Source of the DNA: Epichloe hybrida
Lineage: Eukaryota; Ascomycota; Sordariomycetes; Hypocreales; Clavicipitaceae
Direction: 5' to 3'
Assembly: GCA_019022495.1 (NCBI GenBank)
Contig: JAFEKR010000012.1
Location: 806,001-870,000, forward strand
Length of the DNA: 64,000 nucleotides
The translations under genes and the position numbers were made by a program. Positions 24,683-36,223 of the stretch are shown here, one piece after another (position 1 is the stretch's first letter; each line of letters opens with the position of its first letter). Under the pieces are notes generated by a model, which saw only the letters and a program-made list of their open reading frames with translations, was not told the DNA's origin and ran no database searches.

Positions 24683-25550
24683 ACGATATCGCAACAGAGC
24701 GCCGCAGTCTACTGATGTGGAAATGACACTTTGTGTTTCAATCGCTCCCAGCAGCGGGTGTTACGTATGGAAATAATCTTTTGGCGCAGAATGGAGGACA
24801 TGAGGAATGGTGATACGTCTTTGTCAAAACTTAGAAGGCGGTGACGCTTTTACTTTCTTTTTTGTTCCTTGTTTATCACGACGGTGATCGGGCCTAATGT
24901 TTTGGGCAGTCGCTACGGGAGGCAATGTTCCTCTATCTAAACGTATGGCAGTTGAATGAATCTTCAATGATCCTGCTTTCTTCCTTGTGTTCCCAGATTG
25001 ACCCTCGTCTCAGATCTCAGAGTTGTGCCTGGTCTGATCCTCAGTGGAACGAAGGACTGGTTATAACTTTTTTTTGTCGTTTCTTGTATGGTCAGAAATT
25101 TAGGATTAAGTGCTTGTAATATATAGCTCGTGAGAATACATCGATATTACTGAAAGCTTCGCGTGCAACAGTTCAGCCGCCAGAACATATTCCTCCGCTC
25201 AAGTTTCAACAGAACTTCCTTGTTACTTCTAAAGAGAATGACTTGTTGCACTGCAAAACAAGCAACGCGGAAAGGCATGTTCGCTGTTCTGGTATCATTC
25301 AGAACTACGGACTAATAGACAAGCTGTTTAGATTAAGTCGTCGTTCACAGTGGGGCGCACGATGCTTGGCACCGGAAGGGGGGCCATGTCTTATCGATAA
25401 GAGCCGATACCCTTCGTGTGCCATTTTTTTTTTTTCTAGGAACTGCAGCTGCTCCATCCAGAATTTGTCTTTGGCTTACCACTGCCACAACTTTTGTCAG
25501 TTTTAACAGCCTTCACTTTTTCAACTGCTTCTTTAGAGATAGAGTGAAAA
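24683..25550. other. Spacer between RAB11 and BRX1, about 0.87 kb
   Basis: 3' UTR of the Rab11 gene and promoter of BRX1. Relatively AT-rich with a T run at 25423-25435. No gene or RNA was recognised. Confidence 0.55.
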
Positions 25551-26617
25551 ATGGCATCCGTCTACAAGTCGTTGTCGAAAAGTGATGCGCAACAAAAGCC
25601 CACAGCGGCTAGCAATGGCGTCAAGAAAAACAAGCAACGAGTTTTGATCCTCTCATCTCGCGGCGTGACCTACAGGTTTGTAATCCCCTCGGATATTTCA
25701 AATATTGACTCCTGAATACTAACCACTCTGTCCGTATGCAGACACCGGCATTTGCTAAATGACCTTGCTTCTATGTTGCCTCATGGTCGCAAAGACGTCA
25801 AGTTTGATTCCAAATCTAAACTCAACGAACTCAACGAACTTGCCGAGTTATACAACTGTAACAACGTGCTCTTTTTTGAGGCCAGGAAAGGAAAAGATCT
25901 CTACATATGGCTAAGCAAGGTTCCCAACGGCCCGACCATCAAGATGCACCTCCAAAACTGTAAGGAATACAAGAACACATTTGCCAATTCGCTGCGCAAC
26001 TAATGCTTTCCTGCGCAGTGCATACTATGGAAGAGCTGCATTTCACTGGAAACTGCTTAAAGGGCTCTCGTCCGATTTTATCATTTGATGCTGCATTCGA
26101 CGAACAACCGCATTTGCGACTCATTAAAGAAGTCTTCCTACACACATTCGGAGTACCTCAAGGTGCCCGCAAGTCTAAGCCCTTTATCGACCATGTTATG
26201 GGTTTCAGCGTAGCTGATGGGAAAATTTGGGTGCGAAATTACCAGATCAACGAAGAAGAAGCCTCGCTCCTCCAGTCAGGTGATGGCGAAGAAGGCAGCA
26301 AGAAGTCCAAGAGTGCATCCGCCAAAGCCGGCGCAAATACGGAAATCAAATTGATTGAGATCGGGCCCCGGTTTGTCTTGACGCCTATAGTGATACAGGA
26401 AGGCTCCTTTGGCGGTCCAATCATCTATGAAAATCGCGAATTCATTTCACCCAACCAAATCCGTTCCGACCTTCGAAAGGCAAAGGCCTCCAGACACAAC
26501 GCCAGAGTGGAACAGAGTGTTGAAAGATGGTCGAGGAAAGGAGAACTGGGATTACGCTCCAGTGCCGGCGTCCGGCCTGTCAAGAATGAGTTGGATAAAA
26601 AATCGGTCTTTGCATAG
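25551..26617 (+). CDS. BRX1: Ribosome biogenesis protein BRX1 (Brix domain)
   Basis: A nucleolar factor needed for early assembly of the 60S ribosomal subunit. Exons 25551-25675, 25742-25959 and 26019-26617 give 313 aa; the donors are GTTTGT and GTAAGG, and introns are 66 and 59 nt. The Brix domain begins at KKNKQRVLILSSRGVTYRHR (about residue 25). It includes LNDLASMLPHGRKDVKFD, the FFEARKGKDLYIW block, GPTIKMHLQN and TGNCLKGSRPILSFD. A low-complexity Ser/Lys insert (about residues 210-225) precedes EIGPRFVLTPIVIQEGSFGG and IYENREFISPN, both typical of Brx1. The C-terminal tail is basic. Length and motif order fit the family well. Confidence 0.95.
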
Positions 26618-28004
26618 AGAGCGACGAGGAATAGAGATTCGCAACTTGTAGATGGACCAAATGCGACGCTGGAGTTTTTGATCATTGTTTACCATTGCAG
26701 ACTTACTCGTGGAAAGTGCGACGTGTACTAGAAATCAAACTTAAAAAAGCGATATTTTTCCAACTTCGGTACCAGGTGTTTAATGGGTTGGTCACTCTGG
26801 AAGTGTGCGATCCAAAGCATGACACACATCTCAGCGCATAGTAGAGCGTAAAAATTGGTGTGGTCAGACTCTAATCAATATTGATCCTTTTTTTGAGTGA
26901 GGAAAAAATTGTGAGCAAGTCAACAAGAACACGCTTTTGAAATCAAATATTATAAACCATGCAGACAGAGTGCTCCGTAGTGGGCCAAGTAATCGCTGCT
27001 AACATGTTATGGCCAAATCTGGGGTCGATGGTGTCATTGGTCGCTGATCTTAATATGGGGTCGCAGCAGGATTTGAGGTAATGTGTACGGAATAATCCGT
27101 ACGCCGGGTAATCGGACGCGCCAGCACTCTCTTCCTTGTCCCCCTTCTTCCACCCCCTTTCTTTTTCCCGCAACACTCATCAGCATCAAGTTACAACTTC
27201 CACAACCATGGCTTTACTGGTTGTGAGAGACTCATTCATTACGATGGAGCCTGTTCGCCGCGCAACCCGCGCAACTCTAACATCAACCCCTTTGGGCTTT
27301 GTCTGCCCTCGTTCCAGCCCCAACGCCGGGGTTGCAGAACAATAGACCACTCATTACTCGCTTCTGTTACTTGTCGAGTATCACGAAGCCATCGTGGAGT
27401 GTAGAAGCTCCGGAGTTGTCCCATCTGGCGTGCCAAGGCTTGCCTTAATATCAAAGCTCAAGCTCTATCTTTTCACTGGGGTAGCTTTGAGAAGGCATCT
27501 GAAAGCTATTTTCCGGAACACCACACAAGAGTAGCGACTTAGCCCCCATCATACAGCAACAGCAAGCAACAGCAACATCAACATCAACACCACATCGTGG
27601 GGCCCTGAGGTGAATACTCATATACCATGCTTATCACATCAAGTGGGTTCATGTGTTTTGGAGTAGCTGGCGTTAATTTTAACAGTTTTCAGATTATCTA
27701 AATATTTCGGCGTCTCGAGATTGATCTTCATTACAGCTTCGGTTGGCGTTTCTTTTTGCCCAATAGGCACAGAAGAGTCTGACATTCGACCATTCATTCC
27801 CAAGGGAATATCACAATCTACTGCCAGGACACAATTTAAAGCAAAACAAAAGCAAAAATTTAGGGGAAGATACGAACGCAAATCAGGAGAGAGAGAAAGT
27901 GAATAAATTACTACAGAACGGAAGCCCATCTCGCTTCTATACAAGTCAAAACAAATCAAGGACTACGCCAGCCCGGCTAGTCGCACGAGCCAATCGCTCT
28001 CCAA
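26618..28004. other. Spacer between BRX1 and the F-box gene, about 1.4 kb
   Basis: A near-palindrome of TACGGA half-sites (GTACGGA - 4 nt - TCCGTAC) lies at 27085-27102. About 100 bases further, a pyrimidine-rich leader leads to an ATG in good context at 27208 that opens a 45-codon frame without recognisable features. It may be a minor transcript, but I do not call it a gene. Confidence 0.45.
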
Positions 28005-29368
28005 ATGGCAGCATCGCACAGACTCTACGCATGCCTTGCAGGATTGCCGGTCGAAATTCTCCTCGAAATTTACCAGCAGTTGGACTTGCAAGCTATTTTG
28101 AAACTTTCCATCACGAACACAGAATTCTTCCAGTTCTTTCAGCGGCGCAAGATTGACATTTTGCTCCCCGTTCTGCAGCGGGACTTTAGCCCATTCGACG
28201 AGTTTCTACAAGCATACACAGCGTCCGCTGGTGATATTGTCAATAGCGGGCAGTATAAGCCACGAAAGATTGCATTCAAACGATTTGTTGGCGATGCAGG
28301 GCTGGTTCTGAGTGGGGAAGGTCAAAATGTTGCGGCATCTGACAACGGATCTGAGAGCAAATTTTTGCAGGTCAGCAAAGCTCACAAGACGCCAAAGGTC
28401 TCTCGAGCTCTAGCCACTACCGTCTTCCTGACCGAAAGGGATGTCCCCGGCTTGCTTAAACATTGCCGGCTTGTTCGTGAATGGGAGGAGCTGTTTCCTC
28501 AAATGCGATGGTTCCACCAGCCTGAAGACTGTCGACTTCTTCGGGCCCATGAGCAACTACGTTTTCGAAGAGCGCTCTACCGCTGGTGGATGTATGGTGT
28601 TCAGTTCCACGGCGATTTTCCCAGACCACAAGTCGGTCATCCGGAACCCTACGTAGACGACATACGCACAAGCCAAATGCGATACCACTCAACAGCCGAG
28701 CTACTGGAATTGATGGATTTGCTTGAAACCATCAAGGACGTGATCTTGCATTACATCTGTCCTCGCTTAGACCCAACTCCGCAACAGGTGAGTTCATCGC
28801 TAGTCAAGCCCAAGCCCCTCCCCATCAAGCCAATCATGAGTGCTAATATTCTACGCAGTTCACGTTGGTTGAAAATGTCAGCAGAGGTCATTCCCTGGCT
28901 ACAAGCTGGAACGACCAAAGCCACTGGGGTCGCATCATCAAAACATATGCAAAATTGGGCCCAGAGGAGCTGCTGTATTATTTCAACAATATTTACAGCT
29001 ACCCGCGAAAGCGTCTCATTACTGAAGTCCATCTAGGACATCCCAGCTTCACCTTTGATCAGGAGTCGATACAAATTGCTTTGCGGTGTGCACTAGACGA
29101 ACGAAACTGGATGGACAAAAAGGTCAACTTGGCAGAGCACGGAGTTGGAGGCATTATCGATTTTGACGATGAACGCGATGAAGACCGTCTCAGGCTACAA
29201 AGTGATGCTAGTCCTGATGGCCGACTGCCGAATGGGTCAAGATTTCTTGCCTCACACTCACGGTATTCTCCGAGGGGCGATGATGGGTCATTCTTGGACG
29301 ATATCCTCCGCGTGTCAGACTTTGACTCCCGAGTCTCTACACCTGTTGCTTTGGAAACCCTGACTTGA
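28005..29368 (+). CDS. F-box-like protein, 430 aa
   Basis: Exons 28005-28787 and 28859-29368, joined in phase 0 across a 71-nt intron with a GTGAGT donor, CTAAT branch site and CAG acceptor. The N-terminus carries an F-box-like motif (LAGLPVEILLEIYQQLDLQA, then ILKLSITNTEFFQFFQ; residues 11-48). This would bind Skp1 and place the protein in an SCF ubiquitin ligase. The rest is an unclassified region rich in aromatic and charged residues (RRALYRWWMYGVQFH, EELLYYFNNIYSYPRKRLI). No LRR, WD or Kelch repeat is visible, so the substrate cannot be guessed. An acidic stretch (FDDERDEDR) lies near residue 375. I do not recognise a named orthologue. Confidence 0.82.
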
Positions 29369-30426
29369 AGACAGAAGGTGGTGTTTGTATTTCTGAGTAT
29401 GTACGCATGCGCGAGACAGACATTGGTCTTGGTGATTCAAGCTACCCTGGGTGAGGAGGGGAGGCTCAGTGATTTGTTTTATTATATAGATGAGCTTAGA
29501 GCAGGACAGGAGCAATCAAACCTAGTGGTGATTTGCCGAATGCGATTGACTGACTGATTGACTGATTGATTGATTGAAACAACGATCTGGGGTCTGCCGG
29601 TCAGGACTCAGGAGTCAGGACCGTAATAGTGGTGGCCCAGCTCGCACAGGCTACAGCACAGCAGCGCAGTGCCACGGTCCAGTGCAGCGCGCCCAATGGT
29701 GGTGGTGGGGGGTGGTCCACGGCCAACCCGCCAAAAACGCACCACCACATGGCACCAGACTCGCGCAGGTTGCAACTTGCTGGTTGCTCGCTCGCTCGCT
29801 CACCTGCTCGTGGTCTTTTCAGCTGGTACTCACCGGTTTCTTGTATGCATGCCCATGTGCTGCGCGGCTTCCAGTTACAAAAAATCAACATCCAGCCCGG
29901 CTGGTGCAGAGGGCCAAGCAAGCACCAGACTGCTCTGCTCAATTGCTCGACGTTTTCCGGGTAAGTTGAAATTTGGTCCATGGTCCTCCTACTTTCATGC
30001 GTTGCTTTGTCTCTTGTACTTCTCGGAACACAACGCGAGCCCTTCTTGTTTTGCAGTCTTTCGTTTCGTTCTGTGTTTCCTGGAGTCGTGGCCTTGTTAC
30101 GAAGATGGCCATTAGCAGTAGACGTCTCAACTTCAACACAAAACCCCAGTTCGGATTTTTTTTGAGATGACTTCGTAGTGGACGCGAACAAAGTCTTATA
30201 CTGATCGAGTTCTTGTTGCTGATGGCTCTTAGTCTAGGTTTTACCCTGCCTGTGGTCCACGGGTCGGTCAACTTCAACTGGCAAATAAGGGAGTCTCTCT
30301 GAACGACCACCCAAGTTGCTCAAGATCCCCTTGCGCTCACATCTGGCGCCTTTTCTTGGTCCGCCTTTTTATTTTCCCAAAACGTATTGATGGTCCGATG
30401 TTCTTATAGCCAAGCAATCGGATAGT
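29369..30426. other. Spacer between the F-box gene and HDA1, about 1.06 kb
   Basis: Promoter and probable 5' UTR of HDA1. It contains gattgactgactgattg-type tandem tetramers at 29543-29577 and GC-rich sequence with spurious frames on both strands. No gene was seen. Confidence 0.55.
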
Positions 30427-32959
30427 ATGGATCATCGCTCAGAAATGGATATAGAAGATCATCGGATGCAAGATGCCGATGTGACAAACGGCGTCGTTCA
30501 AGGCACCAGCCCTCGAGCTGAGCACGATGACGACACAGCTTCTGAGGATGCCATGTACGATGATGGCAGCGACCCTGATCCCCAGGATCTGGCCCTGGAA
30601 CAATTACGGAGGCGCGGACTTCTCCCCACCGGCTGTTGCTACGATGATCGCATGAAGCTCCATATGAATGCCGACTTCAGCCCAAACACGCATCACCCGG
30701 AGGATCCACGACGTATCCATGAAATTTTCAAGGCTTTCAAAAGAGTCGGTCTCGTGTACACGGGTCCAGAAGCGGAGCTACCAAAGATCCTCAAGGAGTG
30801 CCCGACACGATACATGTGGAGGATACCTGCACGTCCAGCAACTCGCGAGGAAATTTGCCTGGCGCACTCCTCAGAGCACATGGCCTGGGTTGAGCATCTG
30901 GAAACACTGAGCACGGCAGAGCTTCGTGAACTGACAAAGCGGTTCGATCAAGGCCGCGAGTCCCTGTACGTTGGAAGTATGTCGTACCCTGCGGCGCTTT
31001 TGTCTGCGGGTGGTGCCATAGATACCTGCAAGAACGTCGTGGTGGGCCAGGTCAAGAACGCATTCGCTGTTATTAGACCTCCGGGGCACCACGCTGAGTT
31101 TGATGCACCCATGGGTTTCTGTTTCTTCAACAACGTACCTGTCGCCGTTCGTGTCTGCCAGCAAGACTACCCTGATATCTGCCGCAAGGTCCTTATCCTC
31201 GACTGGGATGTCCATCATGGAAACGGCATTCAAAACATATTCTATGATGATCCAAATGTTCTCTACATATCCATCCATGTCTACCAAAATGGACATTTCT
31301 ACCCCGGGAAGCCTCCAAACCCAGAGACCCCGGATGGAGGCATCGAAAACTGCGGTGCAGGCGTCGGATTGGGTAAAAATATCAACATTGGTTGGCATGA
31401 TCAGGGCATGGGTGACGGTGAATACATGGCAGCTTTCCAAAAGATTGTCATGCCCATTGCCAAGGAGTTCAACCCCGACTTGGTCGTCATATCTGCGGGG
31501 TTCGATGCTGCAGATGGTGACGAATTGGGCGGCTGTTTCGTAACACCGTCCTGCTATGCGCACATGACGCATATGCTCATGTCCCTCGCAGATGGCAAGG
31601 TAGCTGTGTGTCTCGAAGGCGGCTACAACCTTTCCGCAATTTCAAACTCGGCTGTTGCCGTGGCAAGAACCCTCATGGGCGAACCGCCTCCAAAGATGGC
31701 AATTCCCAAGCTCAACAAGGAAGCTGCCCGGGCCATCGCAAAGGTTCAAGCATTTCAAGCTTCCCATTGGGAATGTATGAGACCTGGCATTGTCGACATT
31801 CCCTCGATGCAATCCCTCCAAGCTAGCCGTTTGCATGACGTTATTCGTAACGCTCAGCGACAAGTGCTCCAGGAAAAACACAGCATGATTCCATTGTATG
31901 TCCAACGGGAGCAGCTATACAAGTCGTTCGAGAACCAAATTCTCGTGACACCCTTGTTACACAATTCAAGGAGACTGCTCGTCATCCTTCACGACCCGTG
32001 AGTACTAATTCATTATAACACTGCGGAGGGGGGACAACACGTAATATGAAGAAAAAAAGAGGAGTGGAAGTGTTAGCTAACATTGCCTTCAGGCCTCAGT
32101 TGCTGGCACAGTCGGATGCCTTTGATTCCTCGCTAGAGCCTCACAATGCATGGGTTGTAAGTCCATCGAAGCCGTTCAGTGATCTGCCATCCCAAGCTAA
32201 AAGTGTGAAAACAGGTCGATGGCGTGACTCAATACATTGATTGGGCAATTAGCCAAATGTTTGGAGTCATGGATGTCAATATTCCGGCTTATATCACCAA
32301 TGAAGCGGTATGGTAGCATCTTTCCTTCTTCTTTTTTGCAATGGTTCAATTCGCGCGCAATTCTGACCATTGTTTCAGGACGCCGACGCATATATACCAG
32401 GGTACAAAGAAAAGACTCTTCAAGAGCAGATCCAGCAGCTGGTGTGTTATCTGTGGGACAACTTTCTACAGTTATACGATACCGACGAGATATTTCTTAT
32501 GGGAGTAGGTAATGCCTACCTGGGAGTCAAGGTTTTGTTGATCAACCGAGGTACGAGAACGAGAGCTCATCTCTTGGAGGCTCAAACGACTAATATTTTT
32601 GCACAGCAGACTGCAAATCGAAGATTGCGGGCGTCATCAATTACGTAACAGGGAATTTGCGACCCGTCAAGTCAGATATTGACCCGGACCTTTCCTCATG
32701 GTACAAGGAAAATTCAAGAGTCTACGTCGCCGGCGATCATGCGTGCTGGTCTGACCATGATCTTACTAAGAAAGTGCAGAAACGGAGATTTGGTACTGTT
32801 GTGCGCAGTCCCAAACTCGGCCTCAACGAGATGATGCAAGAACATGCGGTGGAGGCGCAACAATGGATTCTCTCGCGAATTTCGGCTTCAAGCCAAGGTA
32901 ACACCACAGAGGATGATGAGGAGGATATTGAGCATCTAGGCGGCTCGAAGAGCAATTGA
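30427..32959 (+). CDS. HDA1: Class II histone deacetylase HDA1/Clr3 with Arb2 domain
   Basis: Removes acetyl groups from histone tails in the nucleus and supports gene silencing. Exons 30427-31997, 32093-32156, 32215-32307, 32379-32550 and 32607-32959 give 750 aa. Exon 5 may instead start at 32610, a difference of one codon. The deacetylase domain runs from about residue 60 to 400. It shows RPPGHHAEFD (active-site His pair near residue 221), the zinc-binding LDWDVHHGNG and SAGFDAADGD, and LEGGYN. The C-terminal third (QSDAFDSSLEPHNAWV, DEIFLMGVGNAYLGV, GVINYVTGNLRPVK) is the Arb2-type domain of fungal HDA1 proteins. The tail is acidic. In Neurospora HDA-1 works with HP1, CDP-2 and CHAP; whether the chromodomain protein 8 kb upstream is a partner here is open. 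Confidence 0.95.
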
Positions 32960-33520
32960 GTCGTATGGGCTGACCACCTTTCTCTCGATGTCTCTTTTTC
33001 TGGACCCTCTACATTCGTAGTCGGATCTGCATTTGGACAATGGTGTTTAGGATTGTGTATCTCGAGCAAGGCCAAAAAGGATTCTTGGCCTTGCTAATTG
33101 GTTTCAGGCACCCCTTTTTGTTGCCTTTTTTTTTTTCTGCTTCCTGCTTTCTGCTTTCACATTTCTACTATACCTATACCATGAGTGAAGAAGTAGAGTA
33201 TTGTCTTGTTTCCAGATTTGAACAGCTTGTCACTTTTAATAAATATACGTGCTTGCCCTTTGCTCTTCATGCACGGAGCAATTTATTAAGTGTTCGAGTG
33301 GAGGGGGCGAAACGTACAGTGTCAATAAAGAAACATGTGTGTACTACGCACTGTCCCGAGGCCCGGCATTCGGCCCAAAGTTTTGCCGCCTGGATTTTCT
33401 CGGCGTGCAACCAACCATTCACTTCACTTCGAAACCCCCATTCTAACGTTGCCACTACCTACTACCTAGTCCTAGTCGCAAAGCACGTCCACGCCGCGTC
33501 GCGAAAGCCTCTATATCGAG
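32960..33520. other. Spacer between HDA1 and the RS-repeat gene, about 0.56 kb
   Basis: 3' UTR of HDA1 and promoter of the next gene. A T run occurs near 33128-33139. An open frame crosses the region but continues out of phase with the RS gene, so I treat it as chance. Confidence 0.5.
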
Positions 33521-35524
33521 ATGGAGCGCGATCGAGATGCGCGAGGAAGAAGGTTCTTGGTATCCTGGTTCTCCCTCCCTCGCTGTTGATTCTAATTCGC
33601 AACCCAGGTATGACGATGGCGAGGTCGTCAGATACGGCGCAGGGGAATCGTGGAGGCCTACTCCGCGAGGCGGTCCTCCTGGGGATCGGTCCCCTCGAAG
33701 ACCGAGGAGTCCCGTGAGAGATAGGCCCAGGAGCCCTGTTCGAGAGAGACCGAGAAGTCCTATTCGGGACAGGCCAAGGAGCCCCATCAGAGACAGACCG
33801 AGAAGTCCTATTCGAGAGAGACCGAGAAGTCCTATTCGGGACAGGCCAAGGAGCCCCATTAGAGACAGACCGAGAAGTCCTCTTCGAGACAGGCCGAGAA
33901 GTCTTATTCGAGACAGAGTGAGAAGTCCTCTTCGAGACAGACCGCGAAGTCCTATTCGAGACAGACCAAGAAGCCCCATTCGAGATAGGCCACGAACCCC
34001 CAGAGCACGAAGTCCTCGTCCGCGAAGCCCCGTCATCTCAGGTTCCGATAGCTACGTCCCAGGTCGATATCCACCCCGACGACGGTCAAGAAGCGGCGGT
34101 GATAGATTCGCGCGAAGAGAGCGATCTCGTGAAAGAGCAAGTCCGCCACGAAGACGAGAGCGTACACGATCGCCGCCCATGAGGCGGTCGCCTGGGCCTC
34201 CGCGACGCAGCTTGTCAAGACGAGGGTCGCCCATTCGAGATATGAGATTTGAGCGGCCTCGCTCACCTCGTAGGGACTGGGAACGCGATCGGGAGCAAGA
34301 ACGCGATAGGGAGCGCGACTGGGATCGAGACCGCATGAGGGACAGAGATCGTGGTTTCGACAGACGTGACGACAGGTTGGTACACTTTGTATAGTGCTTG
34401 CTTTTTCGAAGGTACATCTTGAGGCTAACGACATTGACCATAGGCGGAGGTCCCGTTCACCCCATGGCCGAGAAAGACGCGATAGAAGTCCTCTTATCAA
34501 ATCACCGCTCATGGCGCCTCGCGGGGGATCATATCGGCCAAGTTCTAGATCACCGAGCCGAAATCGAATGGGGGAGAGATACCTGCCAATCAGACGAGCG
34601 TCGCCGGTTCGAGAGTCGGGAATTTCATAAGCCATCACATCCCGGCCCGCTTCTGAGAAAGCATCCCCGCGACCTAGTTCCATAAGAGCACGTTCACCGC
34701 TGCCCTCGCGAGAACAGTCTCCTCTTCGCACGATAGCCTCTGGCACCGGATCGGTCAGAGATACGCCTCGCTCTGGCGCTCTTGATGCTCCTTCTGCGTC
34801 CATATCGCCACCTCGCGGCCCAGCCGCCCTCACAGTGCCTCCAGCACCTCCTCCAAGTCGAGGCTTGTCCTCGTCTATTTCATCTCCATTACCTACTAGC
34901 GCCAGGCATCCGCCCACCCCAAGTCGCACCGATGCGCCCAGTCCGACTAACCCTCCATCCGGTCCACGAGGCTACGTCCCGTCGTCATCGAGGGGCGGCT
35001 TTCCCCATCGAATGGGTGGTCGGCCAGGATGGAGTCAACCGCCGTCTCGACAAATGTCAGGACTGTCTCCGTCGCCCACTACCCCAGGCGGATCTACTGC
35101 CATCCCGACCGGGCCTCGCGGTGCGCAGTCCAACGCCGGCGGATCATCTACACCCACACAGCCTCGGCCGTTTAATCCGCCCACGGGTCCCGCGTCACAA
35201 CATGGCAGCGGCCCAAGGCAGACCCTCGCCCAAAGCCTGCTAGCAACGATGCCTCCCATCGTCCCCGGCGGAAAGCTCGATCCCTCCATGACCCCCGTCA
35301 CACTCGGGGTAACCCGCGAGCTGGAGCCTCACTACCGCAAACTGCGCGACGAGGAAGAAAAAGTGCGCGACGAACTCCGCTCCCGGCAAGAACGTCTCCG
35401 GAAGTCCTTGTACATGTGGGATCGGCTAGAGCGAGAGTCTCGCGCGTGGGAACTTCGAAGTGACTTGAGCGACAGGAGCATGAAGAATCTTGCCGGGGAG
35501 GGCATAGGAGGTGCTGCGTTCTAG
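33521..35524 (+). CDS. Arg/Ser-repeat (RS-rich) protein with an in-frame stop codon
   Basis: Likely nuclear, of the SR-like splicing/RNA-processing type, by composition only. Model: 33521-33552, 33608-34375 and 34444-35524. The first intron (55 nt) is tentative; the alternative is an unspliced start at 33537. The second intron has a GTTGGT donor, CTAAC branch site and TAG acceptor and fits in phase. Residues after the start hold twelve tandem octapeptides (RPRSPIRD type), then more RS and RD/RE dipeptides, a Pro/Ser-rich linker and a helical C-terminus (EPHYRKLRDEEEKVRDELRS, RQERLRKSLYMWDRLERE). A TAA at 34628-34630 interrupts the frame at about codon 329 of 627, although sequence on both sides is plainly coding in the same frame. 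It may be a nonsense change, an assembly error, or removed by a weak intron at 34615-34677. No specific family was recognised. Confidence 0.65.
33699..33986 (+). repeat. 24-bp coding minisatellite, twelve copies (octapeptide RPRSPIRD)
   Basis: Twelve contiguous 24-bp units in the RS-repeat gene. They encode RPRSP followed by V/I/L, R and D/E, with two variant copies (RPRSLIRD and RVRSPLRD). DNA identity between neighbouring units is high, so copy number probably varies between strains. The reverse strand yields a spurious Leu/Gly/Ser/Arg-repeat frame. Confidence 0.95.
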
Positions 35525-36223
35525 CGGGGGCACAATCAATCGATTTTCTCATCAATCGTGTAGCATACTAGCATTCAGTTGGTGTTTTGGTGTTTCGAGG
35601 CGATTCCAAAGGGGGACCCGGACCCATCTCTGAAAAAAAAAAAAAAAAAAAAAAAAAAGAATCCGGATTCTTGTCCATTTTTGCTCTTGTCTCCGTTTTG
35701 TTGATTTGTATGCCCTTTCTCTAGCAAACATGATTATCAACACGCTGGGTCCAAACGTGGTTCGTTGTTCTACCCAGCCTCGAGGAACAATGACAATCAG
35801 ATGTGCGATATCGTAACATGACACTGGTGAGATGGTATCAACACAGTTCTGCTTCACGGGCTGTGCCCGCTGATAGAAATAAAGTAGGGGGGAGAGAGCG
35901 AGCACTGTACTGGGTGACTTGGTTCACCTGGTGCTGTCTGTTTACTCCGTACAGCTCACCTCTTTGTCCAGTCTCCTCGACGGACGACCCTTGTAAACCG
36001 GGACATCATTTCATGTTCTAGTCGCATCTTCAAACCCCGAATGCTCGTCCAGGGTAGGAGAGAGCAAAGTGCAGCCGACAAAGTCCGTCAAAGCCATGAA
36101 ACACGCAGCCGAGCAATATAATTACAGTCACGGCAAAGGCAGGGAGGGATATTTACAGCCAGTTTCATGTCATGCAAAATTTATGCTTCAAAAAGCCTCC
36201 AGTGAAAGGCGGCTGCTGGCATT
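35525..36223. other. Convergent spacer, about 0.7 kb
   Basis: 3' flanks of the RS-repeat gene (+) and the LRR-type gene (-). It contains a 26-base A run at 35633-35658 and a TACTCCGTAC element at 35943-35952. No gene was seen. Confidence 0.6.
35633..35658 (+). repeat. A26 homopolymer
   Basis: An uninterrupted 26-base A run about 110 bases after the RS-repeat stop codon. A retrotransposed poly(A) tail is conceivable, but no target-site duplication or second gene copy was seen. Confidence 0.85.

Noticed and set aside
27208..27345. 45-codon frame with a good start context after a pyrimidine-rich leader
   Set aside because: No domain, no intron structure and no hydrophobic or targeting pattern; could be a minor transcript but not supported as a gene.
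27239..27454. Minus-strand frame that looks like a mitochondrial presequence
   Set aside because: Its first codon is TTG, not ATG, and nothing downstream resembles a mature protein.
29601..30191. Minus-strand 196-codon frame upstream of HDA1
   Set aside because: Composition is erratic, overlapping frames exist on both strands, and no motif is present; probably promoter/leader sequence.
33699..33986. Possible CRISPR-like direct repeats
   Set aside because: The units are contiguous 24-bp coding repeats without spacers, in a eukaryote.
33455..34036. Minus-strand 193-codon frame of Leu-Gly-Leu-Ser-Arg repeats
   Set aside because: It is the antisense reading of the plus-strand RPRSP octapeptide minisatellite; the plus strand has the splice sites and the sensible composition.
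35633..35658. A26 run as evidence of a retroposed element
   Set aside because: No target-site duplication, no upstream open frame of a retroelement and no second copy; more likely simple homopolymer expansion in a 3' flank.
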